From Aphis gossypii (lineage: Eukaryota; Arthropoda; Insecta; Hemiptera; Aphididae), in contig NC_065532.1 of assembly GCF_020184175.1 (NCBI RefSeq), forward strand, positions 10,106,001 to 10,170,000: a stretch of DNA of 64,000 bases. The letters run 5' to 3'. Numbering within the stretch: position 1 is the first letter of the stretch; each line of letters begins with the position of its first letter. Under the pieces are notes generated by a model. The model saw only the letters and a program-made list of their open reading frames with translations. It ran no database searches and was not told the origin of the DNA. Below are positions 49,591 to 63,853 of the stretch, in pieces. Made by a program: the position numbers and the translations under genes.

Positions 49591-52500
49591 TTTTAATAGA
49601 AACATGTTATTTATTTATAATTACACAAATACATGCTATTTCAATGATGGTAGGTATGTGAATAGATTAATGATATAGCTTAAAATTAATCTAAATATTT
49701 TGAAAATAATGTTATGGAAGAAAATTAAAATTTATAGTGGAGAGTTTTAAGTTTTCATACTATTAATATTTTTCAAATTACAATAAACGTACTAAATACA
49801 TTTGAAAATAATTTTTTCTTTTTTTCATTGAAAAATTTGAATTACAAACGCTTATTGTAACATTATGAAAAATAATTTTTATTATTTATTAATTTTTTTT
49901 ATAAAAACAACTAATTTGTAATAAACTTTTTAATTGAATAATTATCAAACTTTTTGATCAATAACACACTCATGCAGTCATACATACAATTTTAAAATCA
50001 TTATTCTCGCTTCAATATAAGAATCTAATATATGGTTGTTATATATATAAATAATGTTCATAAAGATGAATTTCGTATCTTAGGAAATCAAAAAATATAT
50101 AAGTAAAAATCACAACAAAATTATGTAAAAATAAAGATTTTATTGTATAAAGAGTGTTAGTTGAAATATAGGAAAGATACATTATTAAAGTCAGAGGATG
50201 AAAACAGGATTAGGAAACACGTGTAAATGATTCAATAAGTGATCTAAAATTTAATGTTAATCTAGCCAATAAAAAAGAGCAATCATGTAGTCACGCCAGA
50301 CAGGATGTTTGCGTAGTCCATTTGCAATCTACCAAGTTATATTACTCTAAGATTAAGATAATATAATAAAGAATAAAGGAGTATAATTTTTATAAATGTG
50401 CATGAGTAAAGTATACGTAGGCAGTCAATTTCACGAACATCGAAAAGAAACGCGATAAGGACTACGTCAAATACATAAAAAGAGAATCTTCATACCCAAC
50501 CATCATGAATCGGTTAGATAGAAAAGTGTATTTAATTATACATTTTTTCTCATTTATATTTGAGACATTTTCAGTCATTGCGTTTCTAGAGAGTAAATTT
50601 TAGACTTAATTATATGGCACTATATATTCTAGCTTTAAATACATTTAACATATACATACATATATATATACCTAACATAACATATTCACAAACATTTACA
50701 CATACTTAAATATATACATATAATAATTAGGTACGTATACTCAAAAAGTAATTTCTGGTTTTAATAATGAGCAGAATTCAATATATGAACGTTTACCTAG
50801 GTAATATTTACAAATATTATACATTATCACGTTTCTATATCAAGGATGTTTCATCCTTGTGCGTAATATGCAAAACAATAAGGAGGTAAAATATCAAGTT
50901 ACAGTTACTTAAAAAAACAAAACAAAAATGTATTCTACATTTTATAATTCGTTATAAGAAGTTTCTTTTTTAAATTGATATTTATATATATATATTAAAT
51001 TATATTTTAATAATGTTTTTATAATTAGAAATACAGATTTTTTATAACTACGAAATTATAAATGTATAATAATATGGGTATATTTTTAATATTGGCAAAC
51101 CATTTGTTTTGTTACATTATTATAAATATTATATTATAATTAATATAAACATTTCATTTGATGTTTAGAATTTTTGATTGAATCAACGTGTTCGTAACTG
51201 AATAATCAAAGGGCATTTGGGGCTATAATGTAGTCCTGTATGCTTATTTATTGTGTATTATGTTCTATAAGTTATTAAATCGATTAATTTCGTCTATAAT
51301 AATAATTACTATTATCATTATAGTCATTATATTATTTATTTAACATATCTAATGAAAATTAATTAGTTTATTTAGCGTTACTTCTGTAGAATATCGAATT
51401 CAATTTTTTTAAAGTATTTTACTGGTGAGTTTAACAGAGACAATAATAATTATTATTTTGCATTGTTGTATAATTGTTCTATTAATATTGGAAAAGATGT
51501 ATAAAATATGAATTTAAGTACGTCTTTTAAAATTTTTAATACTGTTTGTAAAGGAAAAAAGTAGACTTTGGAACTTAAAGTTTAAATAGAGCTATGTTTT
51601 AATGGTTTGTTAAGAGTTCACAGTACGGTCTTTATTTAAACAAGATTAAGTATACCTACATAAATAACTGCTACTATAAATAACATCGACAAATTCAAAA
51701 AATTGAAAAACAAAATGTTATATTATGTTATAGTATAGTATGTAGTACTTTGTGCTGTGTCCGTCGGATAAAGAATTTTAAACACATACTTGTTAGTGTG
51801 TTTACATAAAAGTACCAGCTAAAATAAATAATAATAATAATATTTGTGTGCATGTACTTTACACAATTCCATAAAATATTTATATATGTATATTACTATA
51901 ATATTAGGTAGGTATATTATATTCACACATATCATATATGTCACACTGTCACATTCAATGTTAGTTTAGTATATGAATATATCATCATAGTAAAGGCGCA
52001 AATAGGAGTGGTTATTAAAGTGGCCCGAGAGTTGGGGGAACAGTATTCCCTTAATAATTTGGCCAACCCACTGTAGATTTAATTTCTTATAATCGGGTCA
52101 TATTATTTAATAACAAGCACTCCAGATTTTTTCTGTCAATGAACGAAGAATGTGTCTTAGATAAAAACTAAAAAGTCAATAAATGTGTTGAATATTTGGA
52201 TAGGTACCTACTATATAATTTATAATACCTATATCAATCTTAAATGAGTGTAATTACATCATTATATCTTAACTAAATGATTATTCTATTTTATGAATGG
52301 TAATAATAATAAAATATAAATCTTAAAATTTAAATTGTCTAAACTGGGTAAACTGTCTATATTTTATTAAGTTGTAATCATTTAACGTTTATATATTATA
52401 GTGATTTTGTTATTTTTAAGAATATATACATATTATACCTAAATTGTAGATATGCCTATTTCAAATAATAGCCTAGCGGGTACCCAGTAGTCAATAACCA

Positions 52501-52928
52501 CAGTAAATATTAATTTTAATCATGTACGAATCTACCAAAGTACAAATTAAACAATATAGGTCAATATTCATTTATATATGCTAACAAACACTTTTATAAT
52601 TCTATAAAATAAAAATGTAAATGTTAAGGTTGTTAAAACAATAATCAACTAGGTAATAAAAATATCATATTACTAAGTATATTTAATCTAAATTTTACAA
52701 CGATTGTTCTAATTTTAAAATATCTTCAAGTTTACATGAGCGATAAAATACTACGCGATTATGTTAGTTCAAGTATTAGGTAGGTACTCTGCTGTAGTTG
52801 TAAATTTATGGACGTATAGATATAATGGAATATTGCCGTATATTTGTAATATTTTGTATAGTACCTTTATTATTAGATATTAGTTGTTATTTTGTATAGG
52901 TAAATACTAGTCTGTATACTATATATTT
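49591..52928. other. Intergenic sequence, nothing recognised
   Basis: AT-rich without supported genes or delimited repeats. Confidence 0.55.
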
Positions 52929-53079
52929 GCGCGTATACAAGGGGTGGGGTTCTAAGGGTTCAACCCCCCCCCCCCCGAAATTAAATAAATTTAATAATTT
53001 AATGAAGGTTAGATTATTTAAGAATAAAAATTTACGACCAAAACCCTCCCCCTCAAAATATTATTTTGTGTACGCGCCT
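52929..53079. mobile_element. Short inverted-repeat DNA element A
   Basis: The left end GCGCGTATACAAGGGG and the right end (reversed) GGCGCGTACACAAAA form a TIR of about 13 bp. The interior has a C13 run and CT-rich strings. About 150 bp, non-coding. Superfamily not assigned. Confidence 0.45.
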
Positions 53080-53188
53080 GATGTAGGTACTTGGTACTTA
53101 TAAGTTATAAATTGAATATAAATGTAATATAATGTCATCGTAATTTAGTTATGAGTTGTATTATATATTATTATAGTTATATATATTC

Positions 53189-53372
53189 ATGGGCGTAGAC
53201 ACGGGGTATATGGATGATGGATTCCCTCATTACCATTTTTTATGTATATATATTTTAAACATTATACCGATAATAGCAAAAATAAAATATATATTTTTTA
53301 CGAAAATTAGCTAGTTTTTTGAGGTATTTATATCCCCTCCTCCCAATGAAAATTCTTGTCTACGCCACTATG
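53189..53372. mobile_element. Short inverted-repeat DNA element B
   Basis: Left end ATGGGCGTAGACACGGGG and right end (reversed) CATAGTGGCGTAGACAAG share GGCGTAGACA. About 184 bp, non-coding. Its left end resembles the fragment at 6,897 and element A about 0.1 kb away, suggesting one related family. Confidence 0.45.
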
Positions 53373-55440
53373 TATATTATATTAATTCATATCAATATTC
53401 TATATACTTATATAAGTCATAAGATAATAATATTATGATTACTTGTAATTCTTTCACACAAATAGATATTTTGTAAAATGTGTGTTTCTGTGTTTAATGG
53501 AATGTATTAAGTAACGTTGAAAAAAAGGAATTTGAAATAATTATAAAATTTTTAATAGTAACCTAATCATGCAATTCATAAATAATTATATCAATAAGTC
53601 AATATAAATAACGTTTTACACTTTAAATTAAAAAATAAATATGAAATTACAATGTGTTACATAATATACTTAAAAAAAAATCCCTCTACGAAAGTTGTTA
53701 AATGTCATTAAAATATTAAATATCAGGTACCTTAATTATAGTTTTTAAGATTTTTTAGTAGATATAAGTAATTTAGTAAAAACATTCATTATCTAAAAAA
53801 TTGTTAACTTTTTTCAAAAAAAATTTTCTGTTTGTTATCATTATTATTATTATTTTAAATAGTTATAAGATTTACTATAAACTAATAACTACATATACAG
53901 TGAGTAAGTGTGTAACATATAAATTCCAACCCAGTCTGTATGATTGTATACTATATGGAACTGTCACGGAATAGAGTGAATAAAGAAAATAAGAACATTT
54001 AATAATAATTTTAAGATAATAGTTTTCTAAAAATATTTAATTTAGGTTTGGTATATTGAACGCTACTCATTACTCCTTTGTATTTACTACATAGTAAGTT
54101 CCAGTTATAAACATAATATATATTAATATACTTTAATACTTTATACTGTATATATTGTCTATATTATGTATATTGTATAGTACACCCACCTATGGTGGCT
54201 AATACGTATTAGGTAGTAAGACTAGTGTCTAGTTTTGAAGTACTTACGGCACCAACGTGTATCTTCGGTTTCCATTCAAGGCTGGTTAAGTTATTTTGAA
54301 ACTAGTTTGAATTTAATTAATTAAAAAGAAGAATAAGATGGCTTAAAAATAACATTAACTTCTTTATAAGCGAACCTGGGAGTGTATTGTAAGACAACAA
54401 TGAAACGTGTTTTTAAATAAATATTATTTTGATCTGTTTATTATATTGTTTTCTTGTATAGAGTCACCATCAAATAACTTTATTTATTGATAAAAACGTC
54501 ATCTGATTCACTGATTGGTATTATAATTACAATATTTTTTGATTAGATAAAACTCTCCCAAGTTGTGATACTAGAAATAGAAAATATGAAATAAATTTTA
54601 AAATATAAGATGTTTGTTCAGTTGGAATTTACTAATACGTTTTATCGTAAAACATGTAAAAGCCGTTGAGCATCAAAATCAGTTGACATATCTTGAAAAA
54701 TAAACTGTGACCGATTCAAGTCTAACTGTCTAAGTATTATTAACCTTTAAGTACCTACATAAGAGTTGGTTAACCACTTATACCTACTTACCGGCAAGGT
54801 ATCAAGGTTATAAACACTTTTCTGGGTAGGTATCTATTAATAATAAATAACTATATAAATAACTTCTAATTCCATTCGTATATAATTCCTTGTACGTGGT
54901 ATAAAACATATTTATCACGGGGAGATGAGATATTGAGATGTCGGTGATATGTCTTAGGACATGAAAACTCGTAACTATAATAATATAATCTGAGAAATAT
55001 TCCTAAAATATAGAAATACGTAATTGAGAATTTATTGAGAATATTTCTGCAGCTGTATAGTATTTTTTTTTTGTGGTGTTTAGGACGTACCTATATATTG
55101 GTTTTACCATCACCAATTACCTTTTACAAGTATATTTGGCCTTATGTGAATAATTTTTCTCTAAAAAAAAAATAGAAAATTTTTATAAAATTGGTGAATT
55201 GAGTTAGTTAAAAGGATTTTATGTTTGAATTGGCAATAAATGAATTTAATGATTCGGTGATTTTATCTATTACCTTTAATTATATGTAATTTTATAACTT
55301 ATAGTACAAATCTCCATTATTTGGAAATTTATTATACATATTTTGTATCACAAATTCTGGGAGAATACTCCTTAGGAATTGCAAAGTGTCGGTGGATGAA
55401 AAAAATAATTCCCTCGCTTTTATTGTACCGAAAACAGTTA
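53373..55440. other. Intergenic sequence, nothing recognised
   Basis: AT-rich, no supported gene. Confidence 0.5.
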
Positions 55441-55448
55441 GCCAGACA

Positions 55449-55607
55449 AAGGGGTGGATTCAGGTATGTGGTGGCCCGTGGGCGGAATGCATGATTGTGG
55501 AGGCCGCTTAAACATAAACTAAAAAATATATCTTTTTACTTATTAAAATTGTGGGTGCCCCTGGGCTGCAGCCCACTCAGCCCTCCCCAAAAATATCCGG
55601 CACTGTC
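55449..55607. mobile_element. GC-rich repeat fragment upstream of syndapin promoter
   Basis: The unit runs from AGGGGTGGATTCAGG to ATATCCGGCACTG and includes TGGGTGCCCCTGGGCTGCAG. Read on the minus strand it opens CAGTGCCGGATA, a string typical of dispersed DNA-transposon relics in aphids and other insects (general knowledge). It may be a composite or decayed copy. Confidence 0.4.
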
Positions 55608-55679
55608 GAGACACCTGCTGAGAATTAACCGCCTGTGTAATGAAACTCAACTATACGGTAGTTCGCAACGCGTAGCCGC

Positions 55680-56349
55680 GTCGTTCATGTTTTCAAAAGT
55701 CTGTCGGTAGATGGCGCGCGCGATTGGCAAAGACGTCGGAACCAAGTCGGCCGGCAGAGCAAGGAATGAAGGAAATGAAAATGTTTTAAAAAATACCTCC
55801 GTACCTCGCGAACGTGTCCACGCATCATCATCCAGCCGCCGCCGCCCGATCGCCGTTCGTTCAGTTTCGGCACTACTCGGCGTCACCACAGTCGGACCGG
55901 TACGTCCGTCGTCGTGTTTCCTACCTCGAATTCTACACGATTTTACCATAATAATATATTGTAACAATTATTAATATTGTAACCGTCGACAGTTATTTTT
56001 TTCTTCGCCGTTTTTGATAGTGAACGGAAATAAGAATGTGTTAAAAAATCATAGTTAGGTATTTAACGTTAATAACAATGCCATAAAAATATAACATGAT
56101 ATGCCGCTACGACGTGAGGAGGTACCCCACACCTGTGCCATGTCAATAATATTGATAACGGTTTGATAAAGAAGAGAGTATTGGAACGTCAAATATTTTT
56201 ATGACCGTTTTGTTGTCGTGCTGAGAGCTGTGTTGTTTCCGAGCAAAATATCATAATCCCAGATCGACAGTCCCGGATCCCTGAAGCCGGACAATCGGGC
56301 CATCAGCGAAGCCGCCACGGTCATCGGTCAACGACGCTTTGCGCACCAG
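55680..56349 (+). promoter_or_regulatory. Syndapin promoter and probable 5' non-coding exon
   Basis: This CpG-rich block ends at a good donor (CGCACCAG|GTAATAAT, exon end 56,349). A second possible donor lies at about 55,898 (GACCG|GTACGT). It is the only promoter-like block on this side of the syndapin start codon apart from a smaller one at 61.5-61.8 kb. Open frames in it (55,711-55,974 +; 55,967-55,647 -) look like GC-rich noise. Confidence 0.5.
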
Positions 56350-59300
56350 GTAATAATGATAATGATAATCTTCTACAAAATTATCTGCTGCCCGTAAACC
56401 AACTAGGTGTGTATTTCGATATATATATACCTAACACAATATTCGCCACTGTGTAATTTATTAATTGTTAAGACATGATTTCGGTTCAAAACCCTGTGTC
56501 CGAATATACTGTTATTATTTTATTAATATCGGTTAGGTATAGTTTTTTTTTTTTTTTTACGCGATTCCACAATACGATAATGATAATTAATCATTATAGA
56601 AAATATCTAACAACTGATTTATGGCCGAAAAACTTATAAATCGGTTAAAACCTTGTACATAGTAATAGCTAATTGTTAATTGTTGTAAGCGAGAGAATAA
56701 TATTTGTTGCAATCGATAAAAAGTATCATTTTGATAAATAATTATACTTGAGATTTTATTTTTTTAATTTATGCATACATTTCACATTGAGCTGTTGCAA
56801 ATTTGGATTAAGTAAATCATGTAGATAATTGGTAGGTACTGTGTGTATAGAATCATAATAAGTAAAATACTGCTAAAATAAAATAAATATTGGATAGTTA
56901 AAATATTAGTAATAAACTAATAAATAAAAATAAGTTCAGTAGTTTTATTTTTTGGTCATCCTTGTCACATAAATTTATGCCTAGTCCTAGTGAGGTACTA
57001 ATTAAACGATTTAGCCAAAAAAAATTTGAATTTGTCGCATTAAATATCACCAAGTGGCAAGTATAGAAAATCTAAATAGAACATAAAAATACAATATTAT
57101 GTACTGTTCATTTGAGATTAGGCATATGTTAGTTGATGTAGCTATTGTCAGAAAATAGATTACTTGTTTAATTATGAATATATATTTTTAATCTAAACAT
57201 ATGCACTATTCTATTTGTACTGTTCTATTTTGTAAATTAACATGCCTCGACTTGCTAAAAAAACATTTTCTATTAGTTTAATTAAAATATAAAAAGTAAT
57301 TGTTTGTGCTTGTGCATTCAATTTATTGCCTTTAATTATATATACAACTTTTTAATTCATTGATTTTAATTATAAATATGCTAGTATGTTTGAAACTTGT
57401 TTTGGAAAATAATTTTCACTTTTTTACATAGAATAATATAATATGATTTGACAATTTAATTTGAGGTACATTACTTAACCATAACATTAAATATTAAGAA
57501 TTACCTAATTAATTTAAATTTAGGTTAATATGAAGTAAATAGGTACTCAATATTTTAACATGTATTCCACTAACTTACCCTTTTACATTATATGTTTTTT
57601 GTGAGTGCTATAGTTATGTACATACTTCAAAATCTTCAAAAACTTTAGTTACATTGGAATGTATGCACAGGTGTACAATGAGCAAATAATAAGTATTACT
57701 AAGTAGGAATATATAAAGAAGAGTGCGTACTTTGTTTGTTGTAGGTATAAATCTCGGTATAAATAGTACATAATATATTGATTAATCATTTAATATTTGT
57801 ATTTTAATATTATTTATTAAAATACCCATTTTTAAACTATTTTACTTAGTACAATGTATCATATTTTATACTTTATAAACTATTTTTGAATTTTATTGGA
57901 GTAAAAAAGCAACCTGTTTACCTGCACGGCTGCACAATATTTAATTATTAATAAGGCTATCCTGGATAAGTGTTAATAATATATAATTTTGATAAATTAT
58001 TCTCTATCAAACAGAAACTGTAGGTAATTATTTTATTAAACTTACAGATAAACATTAATTATATTGAATTTAAATATTAAAAATTAAGTATAATTTATTA
58101 CTTAGTATTTAGAAAATATTATATTGTTTAAACTTAATATTATATAACTAAAATTAATTGTTCTTATAATAATTATGATTTATGAATCTATTATGATTAA
58201 TTTCCTGCATAATTATGATAATTAATATATTGCTTGAATATTAAATAAACTGATTAAAGATTAAGCCAAATCTTAATTGATTCAATTTTATTAACTGTTT
58301 CATAGAAAGTTTCAAATGAATTACTTTGAGAATTTTACAGTTATAATTTCTTAATAATTAGTTAATAACTGACTGTAGCATTAACTATGTGTATAATATT
58401 AGTTTTATTCCTATTATATTTAAAATTTAAATAATCACTATTAGGTGTATGCTTTTGAAAACAATCAATAAGGTCAACACTGGTTTGTAAAAAAGAAGAC
58501 CTACAAAACTTTTGCCAATTGAAAGGGTATCCTATATTAATAGTTGACTTGTGTAAGACCATACTTAAAGTTCCTAGGCTGATAAAAAAAAAAAATATAT
58601 AACTGTCATATCACATTAACCCCAGTTGTTTGTATTAGTCATTGCTGATGAAGACTTAGTGTCTTAGTCCAAATGTATGAATAGGTACTAGGTAGCCATT
58701 GAATTAAAAATGAATATTGTCATTAATTAGTAACCTGGTTCCAATTTAGTTATTAACACTAGTGCAATATCATCAATAAATTGATCTGTATTAGCACGTT
58801 TTTTATACATTGATATAAGAAGAGGCCTCTTCATATACACTACACTGGGTGTGGCCTAGAGGGTCAAGGACCAAATATGCTGCAAGCTAATCAACATTCC
58901 ACCGAGGATCATATATAATAATATTCTTTCTAAAATACTATTGATGCTATCTTATATCTAATAAATTAAATTAATGTTATAAAGTTAAACATTTATTTAC
59001 CTAATTAATCAGTAGTATTAATTAATATTTATTACATTTATCTTTAAAAATACCGTTTGTTTGTTTTTAGTTAGTATTTATGACTATTATAATAATTATA
59101 GTAATCAGTTATCCTGCAAAATAATTATCTTAATATTAGGATACCTGATAAATTGTTTTTAATTATTTACTAGATTTTAATTCATTAAAAATAAAAGTTC
59201 AAATTTTGAACTCTAAAAAACTGGTATTTTATGTATAAGAATAGCTTCATGATTTATGAATCATGTACATAGTTTTACTTTTGGTAATCCCAAAGATACA

Positions 59301-62300
59301 ATTAGTTTTTGAAATCAATACTTAATAATTTTATAATTACTCTTACAATTTTTTTTTTTTTATACTTTTGATAATATTTGTAACTAGTATATTGTTATAT
59401 TAGGTACAACATATTTTGTTTAACAAAATGTATTTCAATTAGGGTTATTAAAACTATTTATAAGGTATCACTAATTATCTATTATTTTTACTCCTGTTTC
59501 CCTATGAATACGATTTCATTACCCCTACTTTTGCAATCACGAAAACCGAAAAGTACACGTTGTTATATAACATAATTATTTCATATTAATAACTAATATA
59601 CCTATTTTGTTTGATTGGGCATGTATTTTTTTTTTTTTATTCTTACAGTTGGTGATAATTTTTTTATTATTATGTTAGTTCTTCTTATATAATTACATTA
59701 TTTTCGTAAAATATTTTATTTTCTAGACTCGTCTCTTGATTTCCATAAATAAATAGTTTATCTTTCGTAGAAATGTTATTTTTATTTGTAAAAATCAGAA
59801 AAATACTTCTTAATACATTTAATGATAGTTTTTACATGAATTAGAATTTATAAGACTAGTAAAGTCCATTTTTTTTTATTAAATGTACAATTTATCATAA
59901 TTATTTGACTATATTTATATTGTAATATTTATTTATCTAATTATGATGTTGGTATAGGTTTTTTTTTAGAATTTTAAAATAGTATTTTAATCCTGCTATT
60001 AAAGGTGAGCATTAATTATAAATCAAAAATCTCCATTTACATAGGAGGTATAATTTATTCTGGCGTACTACGTTTACATTTCCGTTATTATTTATATTTT
60101 ATTATGAATTATGATATAGGTATATATTATATTGTATAATACCGGGATACTTTATTACCATTTCGTTTTTCATAGTTTATTTAACAACAGTATGTTTGTT
60201 TTCTCACGGTGCATTCCATTCCGTTGAGTTTCCTTTAATGTCTATCTGATGAGTTATTAGTTAACAATGTTTATCTGAACTTGACGGGAAAAATATTGAG
60301 TTTCAGTTATGTTACAAAATTTAATGTTTTATTCTTCATGACTTGATTAAATTCCTATAATATAGGTACTAATGTAGGTATTATAGATAGGTACATATAT
60401 TTATCGAATTATGATTTTCATAAAGTTTGAATTTATGTTAATTTAGTGTACTATTATATTCTTATAGTTATAGATAATAAACTTACGACGTCATCGCTTA
60501 TATTTTACATTTAAAATTATTACAAAGCGTTGATCCTATTGGTCGTTATTGTATTTTTTTTTTTACATTAATAATAAATATTAAATCTTTTTCGTTTTTA
60601 CATTAACCTATATTTCGGCTGCAATATAAACAGTAATGTATATGTATAATACATATTATATATATATATTACATAATATTTAATAACAGTTTTTGCAAGA
60701 GTTTGATGTTTGTGTACATCCCATTAATATTTAACACTGACCTACGTAAATGAACCGGAATATAAATAATGCCTCCCTCTTAGTAGCTTTTATAGTATGG
60801 CAGCCACTGGCCAGTTCTCTATATTATGTTATTTTATACTAGTAAATACACAAATAAAATCATTTTTAATCTCGTTTTTAATAAACTCGTTATTTAAATA
60901 GCTGTTGTTGCACTATAGCTATAGGTTCGGCTGTGGGTACCTAATAATACTATGTCTATTTGTAGGATGGTGATGACTTTTCGACTAGAACAAAGTTATA
61001 ATTTATTCACGAATTCACAATTGTGTAAAATATAGGAGCGTGAATTGTAATAATCGTATAAACAACTGTATGAGTTTTGAGTACTTCCTCTAGTAGTAGG
61101 TGGCGTCACGTAGTTTGTAAAATATACATTTAACGCAATACTATTATGATGTTCTAGTGCTGCAGCATTATGAGTACCTATACGTAAACAAGTATCGCAT
61201 AACATACTGACGGTATAATATTATATAAATCGACCGTAAAATTATTTTATAAATTGATTATAATATTATTATGTTGAGAGATCGTAATGTCATTTTGGTT
61301 GGGTTGATTTTTGATACACTCATGGGTATAGATATCTATACATTTAACTTATAAGTTATAAATCATAATAAATGCTCATTTTGTGTATTTAAATCAAACT
61401 CTAGCGTTCAAACTTCAATCCGATACCTATTTTATATGTGTAAACACGCGTGTGTACATAATATTTATTACATTATGTGGTAGTGCCCAGAAAACGTACA
61501 TTACGCGTCGTCACTCGTCATATTGGTAGGTATAACCTCCCGTATGTCCGGTCGTGAACATTGATATCGTATTTAATAGTATTAAATATTAATAAAAAAA
61601 AACTTATTATTCTTGCGCCGTTCAATATTATATTAAAAACGTATCAGCAATACCATCAAGTTACGAACGTTATTATTATATTGTGTTCGTCCTACCGCAA
61701 TGTCTCCGGTCGTCATCGTTTTCGCGCTTGGCGGGGACGAATGAATAGAATAGAATACGCCATCACAATATTTCGTGCGGAGAAAAGCTACCGTACCCGT
61801 ACCGCATAATAATATTAACGGTCTAATTGCCAAATGACATCATTTGTTATGATGATGATATTGTGTTATGTACTTTGTATTTATATATTACCATGCACAG
61901 TAAGGGGAAACGATTCGATACTTTAACTAGCCACGCGGCCAAGAATATTTAAACACACATATTGTATCAGTAATGAATAATACCTACTGATTCCGTTAAG
62001 GTGTTCATTACAAGTTACCTACAACTATATTTATACACGTTATTATGCTCACTGTTGTAAATAGGTACACAGAGACAGCGCAAACAGTAGTACAATATTT
62101 TATTTTTTTTTTTTGTAGTACTTATGTTGTATTTATGGTATAAAACAAAGGTTAAATCTTCGGTGTTCGGTTAATATATTTCCACGTTTTTTTTTTTTTT
62201 AATCATTTTTAAAAGAATATCAATAAAATTAATACAATTTTAACACAATCAATAAAATAATAAATAAATGAAAACCTCATAAAACACTTAAATAACTGCA

Positions 62301-62650
62301 ATACTTATGTGAACAAAGTAATAAATGCTGAAAACGTTTTGAAACTAAAAATTAAAAATTTCATATTAAACCCAACATCTACATAGAATATGTATATATT
62401 TACTCCACTTCACTGTTAAAACTTTAGATTTACATTTTTCATGTTTATACAATTTATCATTGTAAGTGGTTATTAATTGCATAATTGTTTATCCCTCATT
62501 GGTATACAATATGTCTGTAGTATGTTATTTGGAAATAATTAATTTTATTATGAAGTAACTAATAATCATGATGACTTGCTATCAGTTTCAAGTACTCTGA
62601 ATCATATGTTATTTAGATAATGCATTAATTAAAATTATTTTTGTGTCCAG
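56350..62650 (+). other. Syndapin 5' UTR intron (inferred)
   Basis: About 6.3 kb of AT-rich sequence separates the probable first exon from the acceptor TTTGTGTCCAG before 62,651. It contains two more balanced patches: 58,790-58,925, probably a decayed repeat, and 61,480-61,805, possibly an internal promoter. No coding exon on either strand is convincing. Confidence 0.4.
61480..61806 (+). promoter_or_regulatory. CpG-containing island, possible internal syndapin promoter
   Basis: Several CpG-rich strings (ACGCGTCGTCACTCGTC, CGGTCGTCATCGTTTTCGCG) cluster here about 0.9-1.2 kb before the start codon exon. No TATA box or clear donor was found. The open frames on both strands are not recognised. 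Confidence 0.2.
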
Positions 62651-62666
62651 ATAAATATCAGTAAAA

Positions 62667-63853
62667 ATGTCACATCACAGTGATGACAACATGTTAATAG
62701 CAAGCAGTGATTCGTTTTGGGAACCTGGCAATCACAAACGCACTACCAAACGTATCGAAGATGGCTATCGATTATGTAATGATCTTATTACCCTTATACA
62801 AGAAAGATCAGATATTGAAAAAGCGTACTCCAAGAGCTTAAAAGGATGGTCGAAGAAATGGAACGAAATTATTGAAAAAGGTCCAGAATATGGAACAACA
62901 GAAGCAGCTTGGAAGGGTGTTCTAGTTGAAGCTGATAGACTATGTGATTTGCACATAAGAGTCAAAGACGACTTGTGTAACGATATAATGCAGCAAGTAA
63001 AGACGTGGCAAAAAGACAATTATCATAAGGTTTGTAAATCAGTAAATTTTTATCATACTCATAATTTGTTTTTCTACTTGATTTTATTAGTAATATTAAC
63101 TTGATACAAAAATAAAACGTGTGCGTACTTTTTAATGCGTTATTCTCATTTAATTTATATTGTTTGTTTTAGACTGTTTTACATATAAAAGAACGAAAAG
63201 AAATGGAAGAATCATTTAAAAAAGCTCAAAAGCCTTGGTGTAAACTATTGACCAAGGTTAACAAAACAAAAAATGAGTACCATATTGCATGTAAAGCAGA
63301 AAAATCAGCATCAAATCAAGAACGAAATGCATCTGCTGACAGTTCCTTATCTATGGATCAAGTAAAAATATAACTATTGATATCTTACTATATTTAATTA
63401 ATTAATATATTTAAAAATCAATCTGACTTTATAATTATTTAGGTGAAAAAAATGCAAGATCGTGTAGCCAAATCGAAAGAAGAAGTACAGAAAGCCAAAG
63501 AAAAGTATGAAATGGCTCTACAAGAATTAAATGCCTACAATCCAAAATATATGGAAGATATGACAGTTGTATTTGACCGATGCCAAGAAACGGAAGCTAG
63601 AAGATTACAGTTTTTCAAAGATACCCTGTTTACTATACATAAGTGTCTAAATATTTCTCAAGACCCCGTGTAAGATATGATAAATATATTTATTTTGATT
63701 GAAAATTTAATAAATTCTTTTTTATTAATTAGGTTGCCACAAATTTATGAAGAGTTTTATCATACTATTAATAATGCTGATCATGAGAAAGACTTACGGT
63801 GGTGGTCAAATAACCACGGTGTCAATATGGCCATGAATTGGCCCTTATTTGAG
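62667..63853 (+). CDS. Synd: Syndapin / PACSIN, F-BAR domain (5' part; continues beyond the window)
   Basis: Four coding exons in the window: 62667-63029 (exon from 62651), 63173-63361, 63443-63669, 63733-63853, 300 codons in frame, ending at a donor (GAG|GTTTGTAA). Seen: the F-BAR hallmark SFWEPGNHKRTTKRIEDGYR at about 13-32, ERSDIEKAYSKSLKGWSKKW, the coiled-coil core with TEAAWKGVLVEADRLCDLH and the characteristic end DLRWWSNNHGVNMAMNWPLF near residue 280-299. PACSIN/syndapin proteins bend membranes through this dimeric domain and recruit dynamin and N-WASP through a C-terminal SH3 domain, which would lie in the following sequence. The start ATG follows an acceptor by 16 nt and matches the family N-terminus. 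Confidence in the family is very high; the C-terminal half is not visible. Confidence 0.95.

Noticed and set aside
55647..55974. Overlapping open frames on both strands near the syndapin promoter
   Set aside because: Same cause: GC-rich DNA; composition is Arg/Ser-rich and no frame joins to the syndapin coding sequence.
58622..58925. Possible retroelement or transposase remnant in the syndapin intron
   Set aside because: The string GATGAAGACTTAGTGTCTTAGTCC and a short minus-strand frame looked repeat-like, but no motif or terminal structure could be confirmed.
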